Origin: JAAZIN01 sp964441025
GTDB taxonomy: Bacteria; Bacillota; Dethiobacteria; DTU022
DNA: 64,000 bases
Direction of reading: 5' to 3'
Assembly (NCBI GenBank): GCA_964441025.1
Contig: CAYTXG010000001.1
Span: 1-64,000, forward strand
Below, piece by piece: positions 35,846-42,556 of the stretch. The translations under genes were made by a program, and so were the position numbers. The notes under the pieces are model-generated. The model was not told where the DNA came from, made no database searches, and saw nothing but the letters and a program-made list of their open reading frames with translations. Within the stretch, counting starts at the first letter, position 1. Each line of letters opens with the position of its first letter.

Positions 35846-36952
35846 GTGAAACGACTGGGCTGGATTTTATTAATTACCGTTCTTGTTACAGCCGCGCTGC
35901 TGGCTTTTCAGCGTGATCTGCCGGCGGCATTTTTTAACCTTTTCACAGGCAGGGCAGGTGAGGCGTGGACGACAGAAATTGATCTGGACGAAGAGCACCT
36001 CCCCTCCGGCGGCAATGCCCTGGAAGATGACCCGGAGCCGATGCCGGGGGCGGATCTGAAAAGCCTGGCCTGCCGGATTACTGCCGAAAGTTCAAACGAC
36101 TACGAGAAACTATGCGCCATCTATGATTGGGTTACAGCCAACATCTCCTATGATGTGGAGAAGGCTGCGAATATGGAGGCCTACGGGTCGGGGGCCCAGT
36201 ATCTTCTTGAAAAACGAAAAGGGGTCTGCCATGATTACGCCGAGCTGACCAGGGCGCTGCTCAAGGCTGTGGGGATCAGGGCAACGTACGAAAAGGGCGA
36301 TGTCTACCCCTCACCGGGCAGGACGGAGCGCCATGCCTGGAACCGGGCCTGCATCGGGGATACCTGTTACAGCCTGGATACGACCTGGGGCTCGGGCTTT
36401 GTAAATGAAGAAAAAGGGATCTTCGTTCCCAGGCCCTCCCGCCTTTACCTTACATCGCCGGAAGAGCTGGACCGGTTGCACCGCGACCCCTCCTACAAAG
36501 AGTCGCGCGAAAAAGAGATGCAGCGCCTGGAAGCGGCTTTGGCGAGCCCTGCCAGCCTGCCGGAATATGAAGCGCGCCTTTTTACGCTGATGAATGAAAC
36601 GCGGGTTTCAGCGGGGCTGGCCCCCATTGCTGAGGAGGCAAGGCTGCTGGCGGCAGTCAGACAGAGCGCCGCCGCGGCGGCCGAAAAAGCCTGCGCCGGT
36701 GAAGAGCACTCCCTTGAGCAGCTGAAGGCGGAGCTTGAGCGAAGGTCCCCGGAAATTAGACTGGAAAAAGCGGGCATGTACACCTTCACCCTTTGGGACT
36801 ACCCCTTTCCCACAGCTGATGAGCTTTACCGGCTCATCACTGCCGAGGAGACTGCCTACCTGTATGATGCCGGGTTCCAGGCAGTGGCTGTAGGCGTAGT
36901 CCGCAGGGGATCCCTGATCATTGCCACCCAGGTTTTTCTCTCATATTACTGA
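35846..36952 (+). CDS. exported transglutaminase-like protein with CAP-like C-terminus
   Basis: This 368-residue protein starts with a membrane anchor or signal segment (LGWILLITVLVTAALLAF). The transglutaminase-like core (about 65-190) has the catalytic triad C128 (GVCHDYAE), H163 (RHAWNRA) and D178 (SLDTTWG). The last about 170 residues begin with YEARLFTLMNETRVSAGLAP, which resembles the start of a CAP/SCP domain, but the conserved histidines are not obvious. It may act on wall peptides or proteins outside the cell. GTG 35846 follows CTGGAGGAACAT. The two-domain layout is from pattern recognition and the CAP part is less sure. Confidence 0.75.
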   Translation: MKRLGWILLITVLVTAALLAFQRDLPAAFFNLFTGRAGEAWTTEIDLDEEHLPSGGNALEDDPEPMPGADLKSLACRITAESSNDYEKLCAIYDWVTANISYDVEKAANMEAYGSGAQYLLEKRKGVCHDYAELTRALLKAVGIRATYEKGDVYPSPGRTERHAWNRACIGDTCYSLDTTWGSGFVNEEKGIFVPRPSRLYLTSPEELDRLHRDPSYKESREKEMQRLEAALASPASLPEYEARLFTLMNETRVSAGLAPIAEEARLLAAVRQSAAAAAEKACAGEEHSLEQLKAELERRSPEIRLEKAGMYTFTLWDYPFPTADELYRLITAEETAYLYDAGFQAVAVGVVRRGSLIIATQVFLSYY

Positions 36953-36993
36953 ATACGCGATCCGTTAGGATGCAGGTTGGGGCCGGCAAATTA

Positions 36994-37111
36994 CCCCTGC
37001 TTACTTCAGGGGATCAAGGCTGACCGGCATGGGGACAGGCCTGTATTTTCAGGACTGTACCCATGCCTTGTATGTTCTGTTCCCGGACCCCTTTCAAGGG
37101 CGGCGGGACAG
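36994..37111. other. three consecutive hairpins in a convergent intergenic region
   Basis: Three stems follow one another: CCCCTG/CAGGGG (36994-36999 with 37007-37012); a long stem GGCATGGG..ACAG..CCTG with CAGG..CTGT..CCCATGCC (37026-37067, single-base mismatches); and CTGT.CCC with GGGACAG (37077-37111). They lie between the transglutaminase stop and the rpsT stop on opposite strands. No coding sequence or strong T-run was seen, so this may be a bidirectional termination zone or a structured RNA. Confidence 0.5.
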
Positions 37112-37190
37112 AATTGAAAAAGCCTTCATCTGAAGGGATATTGAACGGCATACTCCTCAAGAAAGCACAATATAATGCAGTAGCGGGAGC

Positions 37191-37460
37191 TTAGCCGGCT
37201 GCACTTTGGTTGAGCAAGCGGGTCAGCCGGGATTTTTTACGGGCGGCATTATTCTTGTGAAGGACACCCCTGGCCGCCGCCTGATCAATCCGGCGGACAG
37301 CGGCAATCAGTCTGGTTCTGGCCAGTTCCAGGTCGCCACCCTGGATCGCCTCTTCAAAGCGGCGCATGGCGGTCTTGACCGTGCTCTTCACGCGGCGGTT
37401 GCGGGCGGTTCTTGTGACTGTCTGCCTCATTCTTTTTTTTGCTGATTTGGTAACAGGCAA
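37191..37460 (-). CDS. rpsT: 30S ribosomal protein S20
   Basis: This 89-residue ribosomal protein binds 16S rRNA early in 30S assembly. The sequence SAKKRMRQTVTRTARNRRVK near the N-terminus and RGVLHKNNAARKKSRLTRLL near the C-terminus are diagnostic. The start codon is TTG (37460-37458), nine bases after AAGGAGG. A UUG start is also used by Escherichia coli rpsT, where it matters for autoregulation. It is oriented opposite to holA and gpr. Confidence 0.96.
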   Translation of the reverse strand: MPVTKSAKKRMRQTVTRTARNRRVKSTVKTAMRRFEEAIQGGDLELARTRLIAAVRRIDQAAARGVLHKNNAARKKSRLTRLLNQSAAG

Positions 37461-37496
37461 TACAGGCTGCCTCCTTTCTATCTATCAAACATAGAA

Positions 37497-37525
37497 ATAT
37501 TACCATCTATTGTACCGAAATGCAA
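37497..37525 (-). promoter_or_regulatory. rpsT: sigma-A promoter of rpsT
   Basis: On the minus strand TTGCAT (37525-37520), a 17-base spacer and TAATAT (37502-37497) lie about 37 bases upstream of the rpsT start codon. Confidence 0.7.
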
Positions 37526-37634
37526 GGACAGCGAAACTCCTGTGCATAGAGAAAAAAATTATTGGTTATGCTAAATTTGCAGCCCCGAACCCTCCCGGCT
37601 GCATGCAGGAATCCATTTAAAAGGAGGATTTCAA

Positions 37635-37961
37635 ATGCTCGGTTTGATCGTTCGTCTCATTGTATCTGCGGTAGTGTTGATGTTGGTCAGCTGGCTCCTG
37701 CCGGGATTTGCCACGCTTACCTTTGTGCATGCGCTCATTGCAGCGGTAGTGATCGCCCTGCTCGGTTTTATTGTAGAAAGCCTTTTCGGGCGCAAGATAT
37801 CACCGCAGAACCGCGGACTGGTCGGCTTTATTACCGCCACGGTAGTTATTTACGTGGCCCAGTTTATCGTTCCGGCCATGACCGTTTCCTTTCTCGGGGC
37901 GGCGCTTGCTGCGGTGATCATCGGCATTGTCGACCTTTTTGTCCCAACTGAGCTGCGATAG
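37635..37961 (+). CDS. phage-holin-4 / YvlD family membrane protein
   Basis: This 108-residue hydrophobic protein has four membrane segments separated by short loops (LIVRLIVSAVVLMLVSWLLP, then VHALIAAVVIALLGFIVES, GFITATVVIYVAQFIVP, and FLGAALAAVIIGIVDLF). The pattern fits the Phage_holin_4_2/YvlD family, which is common in Bacillota chromosomes outside prophages. No lysin or phage gene lies nearby, so a prophage role is unlikely. ATG 37635 follows AAAGGAGGATT. gpr follows after 17 bases, so both may be in one operon. Confidence 0.8.
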   Translation: MLGLIVRLIVSAVVLMLVSWLLPGFATLTFVHALIAAVVIALLGFIVESLFGRKISPQNRGLVGFITATVVIYVAQFIVPAMTVSFLGAALAAVIIGIVDLFVPTELR

Positions 37962-37978
37962 TCCAAAGGAGATAAGCG

Positions 37979-38998
37979 ATGTCCTCAGAGCAGGAATACG
38001 GGGCGGGATTTGTGCCGCTCTACAATATCAGAACAGACCTGGCGCTGGAAGCACAGGAGATTGTCCGGGATCAAACTGCAGCAGAGGTTCCCGGTGTAAC
38101 CTCGGAGGAGCTTCAGGAAGAGGGTATCACCATCAGCCGTCTTCAGGTGGAGAGCGATGAAGCCTCCCGGCAGCTGGGTAAAAGCAAGGGCCGCTATCTG
38201 ACCTTCGAAGTCCCCGGGCTGCGGCGCAAAGACACTGCGCTTCAAGATCGCCTCTCAGAAGTTCTCGCCCGTGAGCTCGTCGACTTCCTGGAGCTTCCCT
38301 CCAACCTGGACCATGCCGTCCTGGTGGTGGGCCTGGGTAACTGGAATGTGACCCCGGACTCCCTGGGCCCCAAGGTGATCGAAGACCTTTTGGTTACGCG
38401 CCACGCCATCTCCATGGGGGAAAGGATTCTGGGCGAGGGTTTCCGTGCTGTTTGCGCCATATCGCCAGGAGTCCTCGGTACCACCGGCATCGAAACAGGG
38501 GAGATCATTGCCGCCCTTGCGAACAGGGTCAAGCCCAGCATGCTGATAGTAATTGATGCCCTGGCCGCCCGCCGCCTGGAGCGGCTTCATACCACCATCC
38601 AGGTGGCTGATTCGGGGATCAATCCCGGTTCGGGGGTGGGCAACAACCGCCTGGGTATCAACAGCCAAACAATGGGGGTCCCTGTTGTTGCCATCGGCGT
38701 TCCCACCGTGGTGGATTCATCCACCATCGTCAGCGATGCCTTTGACGCCCTGGCCCACCGTTTTAAAAAGGATGCCCGGGGTTACGCCCTGGACAATGTG
38801 ATGAAAGACTTCAACTGGGAACAGCGCCGCATCCTTATCACCGAGGTGCTTGAGCCCTACGCCGGCGGCCGCCTGATGGTGACACCGAAAGATACCGACA
38901 CCTTCATCGATGACATGGCCTACATCATCTCCGGAGCCCTTAACTCGGCCCTTCACCCCCGCGTCCACAGCGAAGGCGGCGAAAAATACCTCCAGTAA
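37979..38998 (+). CDS. gpr: germination protease GPR
   Basis: This is the aspartate-type protease that degrades small acid-soluble spore proteins at germination; it is made as a zymogen during sporulation. The 339 residues show the family motifs IRTDLALEAQEIVRD near the N-terminus, VGLGNWNVTPDSLGPKVIED in the centre, then PGVLGTTGIETGEII and IAIGVPTVVDSS-like segments. Its presence shows that the organism is, or descends from, a spore former. A strong terminator follows. ATG 37979 follows AAAGGAGATAAGCG. Confidence 0.95.
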   Translation: MSSEQEYGAGFVPLYNIRTDLALEAQEIVRDQTAAEVPGVTSEELQEEGITISRLQVESDEASRQLGKSKGRYLTFEVPGLRRKDTALQDRLSEVLARELVDFLELPSNLDHAVLVVGLGNWNVTPDSLGPKVIEDLLVTRHAISMGERILGEGFRAVCAISPGVLGTTGIETGEIIAALANRVKPSMLIVIDALAARRLERLHTTIQVADSGINPGSGVGNNRLGINSQTMGVPVVAIGVPTVVDSSTIVSDAFDALAHRFKKDARGYALDNVMKDFNWEQRRILITEVLEPYAGGRLMVTPKDTDTFIDDMAYIISGALNSALHPRVHSEGGEKYLQ

Positions 38999-39076
38999 AC
39001 ATAAAAGCTTGAGGGCTTTATTGCCCTGCTCCGGACTTCACTGAATGCCCCCGGCAGGGGATCAGCTAAAATAAAC

Positions 39077-39121
39077 ATTGGCGGCTTTTGCGGAAAACAC
39101 ATCCCAGCCGCCAATTTTTTT
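39077..39121 (+). terminator. intrinsic terminator after gpr
   Basis: ATTGGCGGCT (39077-39086) and AGCCGCCAAT (39106-39115) form a perfect 10-bp stem, followed by a run of seven T. It ends the gpr transcript and insulates the CRISPR-Cas locus. Confidence 0.9.
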
Positions 39122-39284
39122 ATCTACTTCCCAGATCTCCCGTCTGCGATAAAGCTTTCTGGTTCAGAATAGAGGGAATTGCAGTACAGATGTGGAACAA
39201 TTAGGAATAATGAGGAACCTGAAATATTGACCCACGGCGGCGCAGGATCTTCTGTATCGAAAGCTCGGGAGAAAAGGAAAGGCA

Positions 39285-40277
39285 ATGTCTAAAATTCTTC
39301 TAGCGCCGGGGAGGCCCCAACTTTACCGTTGCGCAATTATTCACCGGACAGTCAAGTCCGGGAGTTACCCCAACACAACCCGGTTGTCTACCGATCTGGG
39401 CGTCCACCGCCGGACAATACTGCGCGATCTGGACTACATGCGTGACAGCCTGAGCGCCCCCCTTGAATACTGCCCCAGGAAGCGCGGCTTCTTCTATAGA
39501 GAAAATGACTACTCCATCGACCTATTGAATCTGAATGAGGGCGAACTGCTCTCTCTTTGCCTGGGGCATAATCTTCTGCTCAAATGCCGGGGCATGCCTT
39601 ACGAGAAACATATTGCCAGCGCCTTCGGGAAAATATGCGCCCTGCTTCAGGATGCATTACCCCTTGATTTTGGGATTGCCGACCAGATTACCTTTGACCT
39701 GGAGCCCTTGCGCGGTCTGGACGAAGCGGTAGCCGGTAACTTTGCCGCTATCGGCGCAGCGATGCGGCAAAAAAAATCCCTCAAGATCACTCACTATGCG
39801 ATCGCCAGGGATGAGCTGCTCGAACGCCTGGTTGATCCCTATTATCTCCGTTATTACCAGGGCGCATGGTACCTTATCGCCTTTTGCCACCTGCGCGGCG
39901 GCTACCGTTTTTTCGCCCTTGATCGGATCAGCGGCATTACTTGCACAGGACAGGATTTTCAAATACGCGGTGACTTTGACATTGAGCAGTTCATGCGTGA
40001 TTCCTTTCAGCTTTACAGGGAAGACAAAGCGCTTGAAGTAAAAGTATGGTTCTGTCCGCACCAGGCCCGCTGGATCAGGGAGAAGCAGTGGCACCCTACC
40101 CAGCAGCTGACGGAGCAGCCCGACAGCTCCATAATCCTGACCATGACCACCAGCGGTCTCGCCCAGGTTAAAAGCTGGATCCTCAGCTTCGGCAGCGAGG
40201 CCAGGGCCCTGGCCCCACCGGCCCTGGTAAAGGAAATTGAAGAGGAACTGGAAAAAGTCAGGCAAAATTACCTTTAG
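39285..40277 (+). CDS. WYL-domain transcriptional regulator of the CRISPR locus
   Basis: This 330-residue regulator has an N-terminal winged helix-turn-helix (about 10-65; NTTRLSTDLGVHRRTILRDL), a central WYL domain and a C-terminal WCX-type extension. The WYL motif is W195-Y196-L197 in GAWYLIAFCHLRGGYRFFAL. WYL regulators bind nucleic-acid or nucleotide ligands and often control CRISPR and other defence genes. It lies 198 bases upstream of cmr1 in the same direction. A palindrome present before cmr1 and cas6 is the likely binding site, but this is inferred. ATG 39285 follows AAAAGGAAAGG. Confidence 0.88.
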   Translation: MSKILLAPGRPQLYRCAIIHRTVKSGSYPNTTRLSTDLGVHRRTILRDLDYMRDSLSAPLEYCPRKRGFFYRENDYSIDLLNLNEGELLSLCLGHNLLLKCRGMPYEKHIASAFGKICALLQDALPLDFGIADQITFDLEPLRGLDEAVAGNFAAIGAAMRQKKSLKITHYAIARDELLERLVDPYYLRYYQGAWYLIAFCHLRGGYRFFALDRISGITCTGQDFQIRGDFDIEQFMRDSFQLYREDKALEVKVWFCPHQARWIREKQWHPTQQLTEQPDSSIILTMTTSGLAQVKSWILSFGSEARALAPPALVKEIEEELEKVRQNYL

Positions 40278-40306
40278 AAGTTCAAGAAAATTACAACTTC
40301 CAGTCT

Positions 40307-40347
40307 ATGTATGACCGTATATGTCACACCGGGTTTGTTACACTTAA
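40307..40347 (+). promoter_or_regulatory. cmr operon promoter with palindromic operator (copy 1)
   Basis: This 41-base block matches a block before cas6 (47560-47600) at 32 positions. It contains the imperfect palindrome GTATGAC-N7-GTCACAC (40309-40329), then an extended -10 of the form TGnTAnAnT (TG at 40336, TACACT at 40339-40344) at the same spacing as in the cas6 copy. No -35 box is visible; the palindrome occupies that place, as expected for a regulator site. Confidence 0.7.
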
Positions 40348-40475
40348 GTTACCGGCTCATTTGAGAAGAAGGCAATCGTGACTCGGACACAGGTTCCCTG
40401 GATCCATTTCCAATCGATACGGAACAATGGACCATGGAGCAATGGAACGTAAATATATTCGCGAGGAGGGAAGAT

Positions 40476-41654
40476 ATGAGTGAAGTTAGTTTCTCCCTAA
40501 AAGCATTGACACCCCTGTGGACGGGAGGGGTTGATCAAACCTGCGATCGCCTGCACGAAACGGGCCTGATCGGTTCGTTACGCTGGTGGTATGAAGCTCT
40601 GCTCCGAAGTATGCCAAAAAGCTACGTTTGTGATCCAACGTCAGAGGATCCGGGGGCACGTTGTTATTTTGATACTAGGGCGTATGAAAAGGCAATTAAG
40701 AAAGGGCTTTCTTCTGCAGATGCGATCAGCAAAGGATTAAAGACAGTTTGTCCCGCTTGTTTTCTATTTGGCACTACAGGATGGGCGCGCTTATTTCAAT
40801 TGCGGGCCGTAGTCATACCGACCACTAAGTTGGAATTCTTATCCGCACTGGCAATGAACCGAATCTGGTTGGAAAAAGTTTTTCACGGTGTTGGACATGT
40901 ACCCTACGGCAATTTGGAATTTGTCTTAACAACACGTAGACAGTACGAGGATTATGCAGTAAGGCAATTCGCTTTGGCTTTGCAATTGGCGGCTAATCTA
41001 GGCGGAATAGGCGCTCGTACACAGTATGGTTTCGGTCAAGTAACCATAGGATTGCCTCCTAAAATGGAGGTAGGCATTTCCGAAGGCATCGAAGAGCTAA
41101 GTATCAAATTGGGCTTGGGCGTCTTACGTTCCAGTGGTCCGCCCGTAGACGCTGTATTTAACATCAGCAACCTGGTAAGTATGGAGTATAAAATTCCAAA
41201 ACAATCGCTAGACAGTATTATTAAAAAAGGATCTAACAATACCAAGGATTACCTTCCTTGTGCCTTTGATTTACGCTACAAAGGCAGTGGGAAATGGGGT
41301 ATGCGTCGATGGTTGAAACAAGAGGGATGGAAGGAATCTGATAGTGAAGATAAACTGGGTGAGCTTGATTTGCTCATGGGGCCTCGTTCTCAATGGGGCG
41401 GGCACACTGTAAAAAAAATAAACGAAAACCTACGTACGGCAGGCAAAGTCTTTTTCGGGATGCCTTATAGAATAAAGGATGACAATCATTATACCTTACG
41501 AATCTGGGCGTTTTGGTCGCCTGAACTGAAAGACAGGCTGCAAAACCCAGAAGAATTGCGGAACTTATGTAATAACTATGTCCGATATGTGCTGGGAGAG
41601 AGTCCTATTGCTATTAATCTTGATAATGCTATTCCAAAGGTGGGGCTAAAATGA
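40476..41654 (+). CDS. cmr1: type III CRISPR RAMP protein Cmr1
   Basis: This 392-residue RAMP (Cas7-group) subunit caps the target-RNA 3' side of the effector. The N-terminus FSLKALTPLWTGGVDQTCDR and the motif GLIGSLRWWYEALLR are diagnostic for Cmr1, as is the CPACFLFGTTGWAR segment. A late glycine-rich loop LGGIGARTQYGFGQV is present. I chose ATG 40476, six bases after GAGGAGGG; an upstream in-frame start lacks a site. It is the first gene of an operon whose next members overlap by a few bases. Confidence 0.9.
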   Translation: MSEVSFSLKALTPLWTGGVDQTCDRLHETGLIGSLRWWYEALLRSMPKSYVCDPTSEDPGARCYFDTRAYEKAIKKGLSSADAISKGLKTVCPACFLFGTTGWARLFQLRAVVIPTTKLEFLSALAMNRIWLEKVFHGVGHVPYGNLEFVLTTRRQYEDYAVRQFALALQLAANLGGIGARTQYGFGQVTIGLPPKMEVGISEGIEELSIKLGLGVLRSSGPPVDAVFNISNLVSMEYKIPKQSLDSIIKKGSNNTKDYLPCAFDLRYKGSGKWGMRRWLKQEGWKESDSEDKLGELDLLMGPRSQWGGHTVKKINENLRTAGKVFFGMPYRIKDDNHYTLRIWAFWSPELKDRLQNPEELRNLCNNYVRYVLGESPIAINLDNAIPKVGLK

Positions 41655-42556
41655 CAATAGACTACTGTGTCTTTCTCGATAACGAAAGTACAGGTTACCA
41701 AAATGCAGATCAATTGGCGGTGAGATACCATCGATTGATCGTAGAAGATAAAAAGATAGAAGCTGATACATTGCGGGCAAATTGGGCTGGGGTAGCTCGC
41801 AGGGTATCAATTTCCGAACCTACCGGCGAGATTTGGCGGGCGATTTCCGAACCGAAAGTGGAAATAGGATTGTTGCCCTCATACTCGTTTTGGTTGCGGT
41901 TAACTTTTACGTTGGCACAGCCTTACATCTCTAGAGGGGACAATCTATTTTACATCATTGATAACCCGATTCCACGCGATAAGATTTACCGTTTACCTGT
42001 GATTCGGGCAACCCATTGGAAAGGTATCCTTTGCAGCGCCTTATGGCAATTAGGGTATGACAAAAAAGATGATCTGCAAATAAAGCGCCTTTTTGGCGAG
42101 GCGAGCGATGATCATTGCCGTTCTGGAAGGTTGTATTTTTACCCTACTTTTTTTACCACGACGGGGTTGGAGATCATCAATCCGCATGATCGAAAACGTC
42201 GCGTTGGGAAAAACCCTATTTTATTTGAAAGTGTACCTCGTAACACATGTGGGACATTTACAATATTGTATGTCCCAACCGACCTTATTGAAAAGAGCGG
42301 GAACTTGGCAAGAGAAATTGCTTCGGACTTACAGTTATTGATTGCTGCTCTTAGATTCATGTTTTGTGATTACGGCTTTTCTGCTAAGCGCAGCAGCGGG
42401 TATGGGTTGGCGGAGGAAAAAATTGAAGATGGAGCATTACAGGTCCACCTGGGGGGGGCCCAACGGTTTGAGTGCGGTTTCAGCTCCTTTACTGAGTTCG
42501 ATGAAATAGCTAAAGAAGCGGCAAAAGCCTTGCTGCAGTCAGGAGGTGGAAAATGA
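41651..42556 (+). CDS. type III RAMP protein, Cmr6-like
   Basis: This 301-residue RAMP subunit of the same effector overlaps cmr1 by four bases (ATGA). The segment LPVIRATHWKGILCSALW, followed by LFGEASDDHCRSGRLYFYP and EIINPHDRKRRVGKNPIL, follows the Cmr6-type pattern (insertion helix, FG motif, NPH motif). The glycine-rich loop near the C-terminus reads SAKRSSGYGLAEEK. Cmr6 caps the Cas7 backbone beside Cmr1. The exact subfamily is uncertain; a divergent type III-C RAMP is the other reading. Confidence 0.75.
   Translation: MTIDYCVFLDNESTGYQNADQLAVRYHRLIVEDKKIEADTLRANWAGVARRVSISEPTGEIWRAISEPKVEIGLLPSYSFWLRLTFTLAQPYISRGDNLFYIIDNPIPRDKIYRLPVIRATHWKGILCSALWQLGYDKKDDLQIKRLFGEASDDHCRSGRLYFYPTFFTTTGLEIINPHDRKRRVGKNPILFESVPRNTCGTFTILYVPTDLIEKSGNLAREIASDLQLLIAALRFMFCDYGFSAKRSSGYGLAEEKIEDGALQVHLGGAQRFECGFSSFTEFDEIAKEAAKALLQSGGGK

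Noticed and set aside
37635..37961. Holin-like gene as sign of a prophage
   Set aside because: No lysin, capsid, portal or integrase gene is near; this family is common as a chromosomal membrane protein.
40347..40353. AGTTACC before cmr1, matching the first bases after the handle in the small RNA
   Set aside because: Only seven bases match, the flanking bases do not, and such a match is expected by chance in this window.
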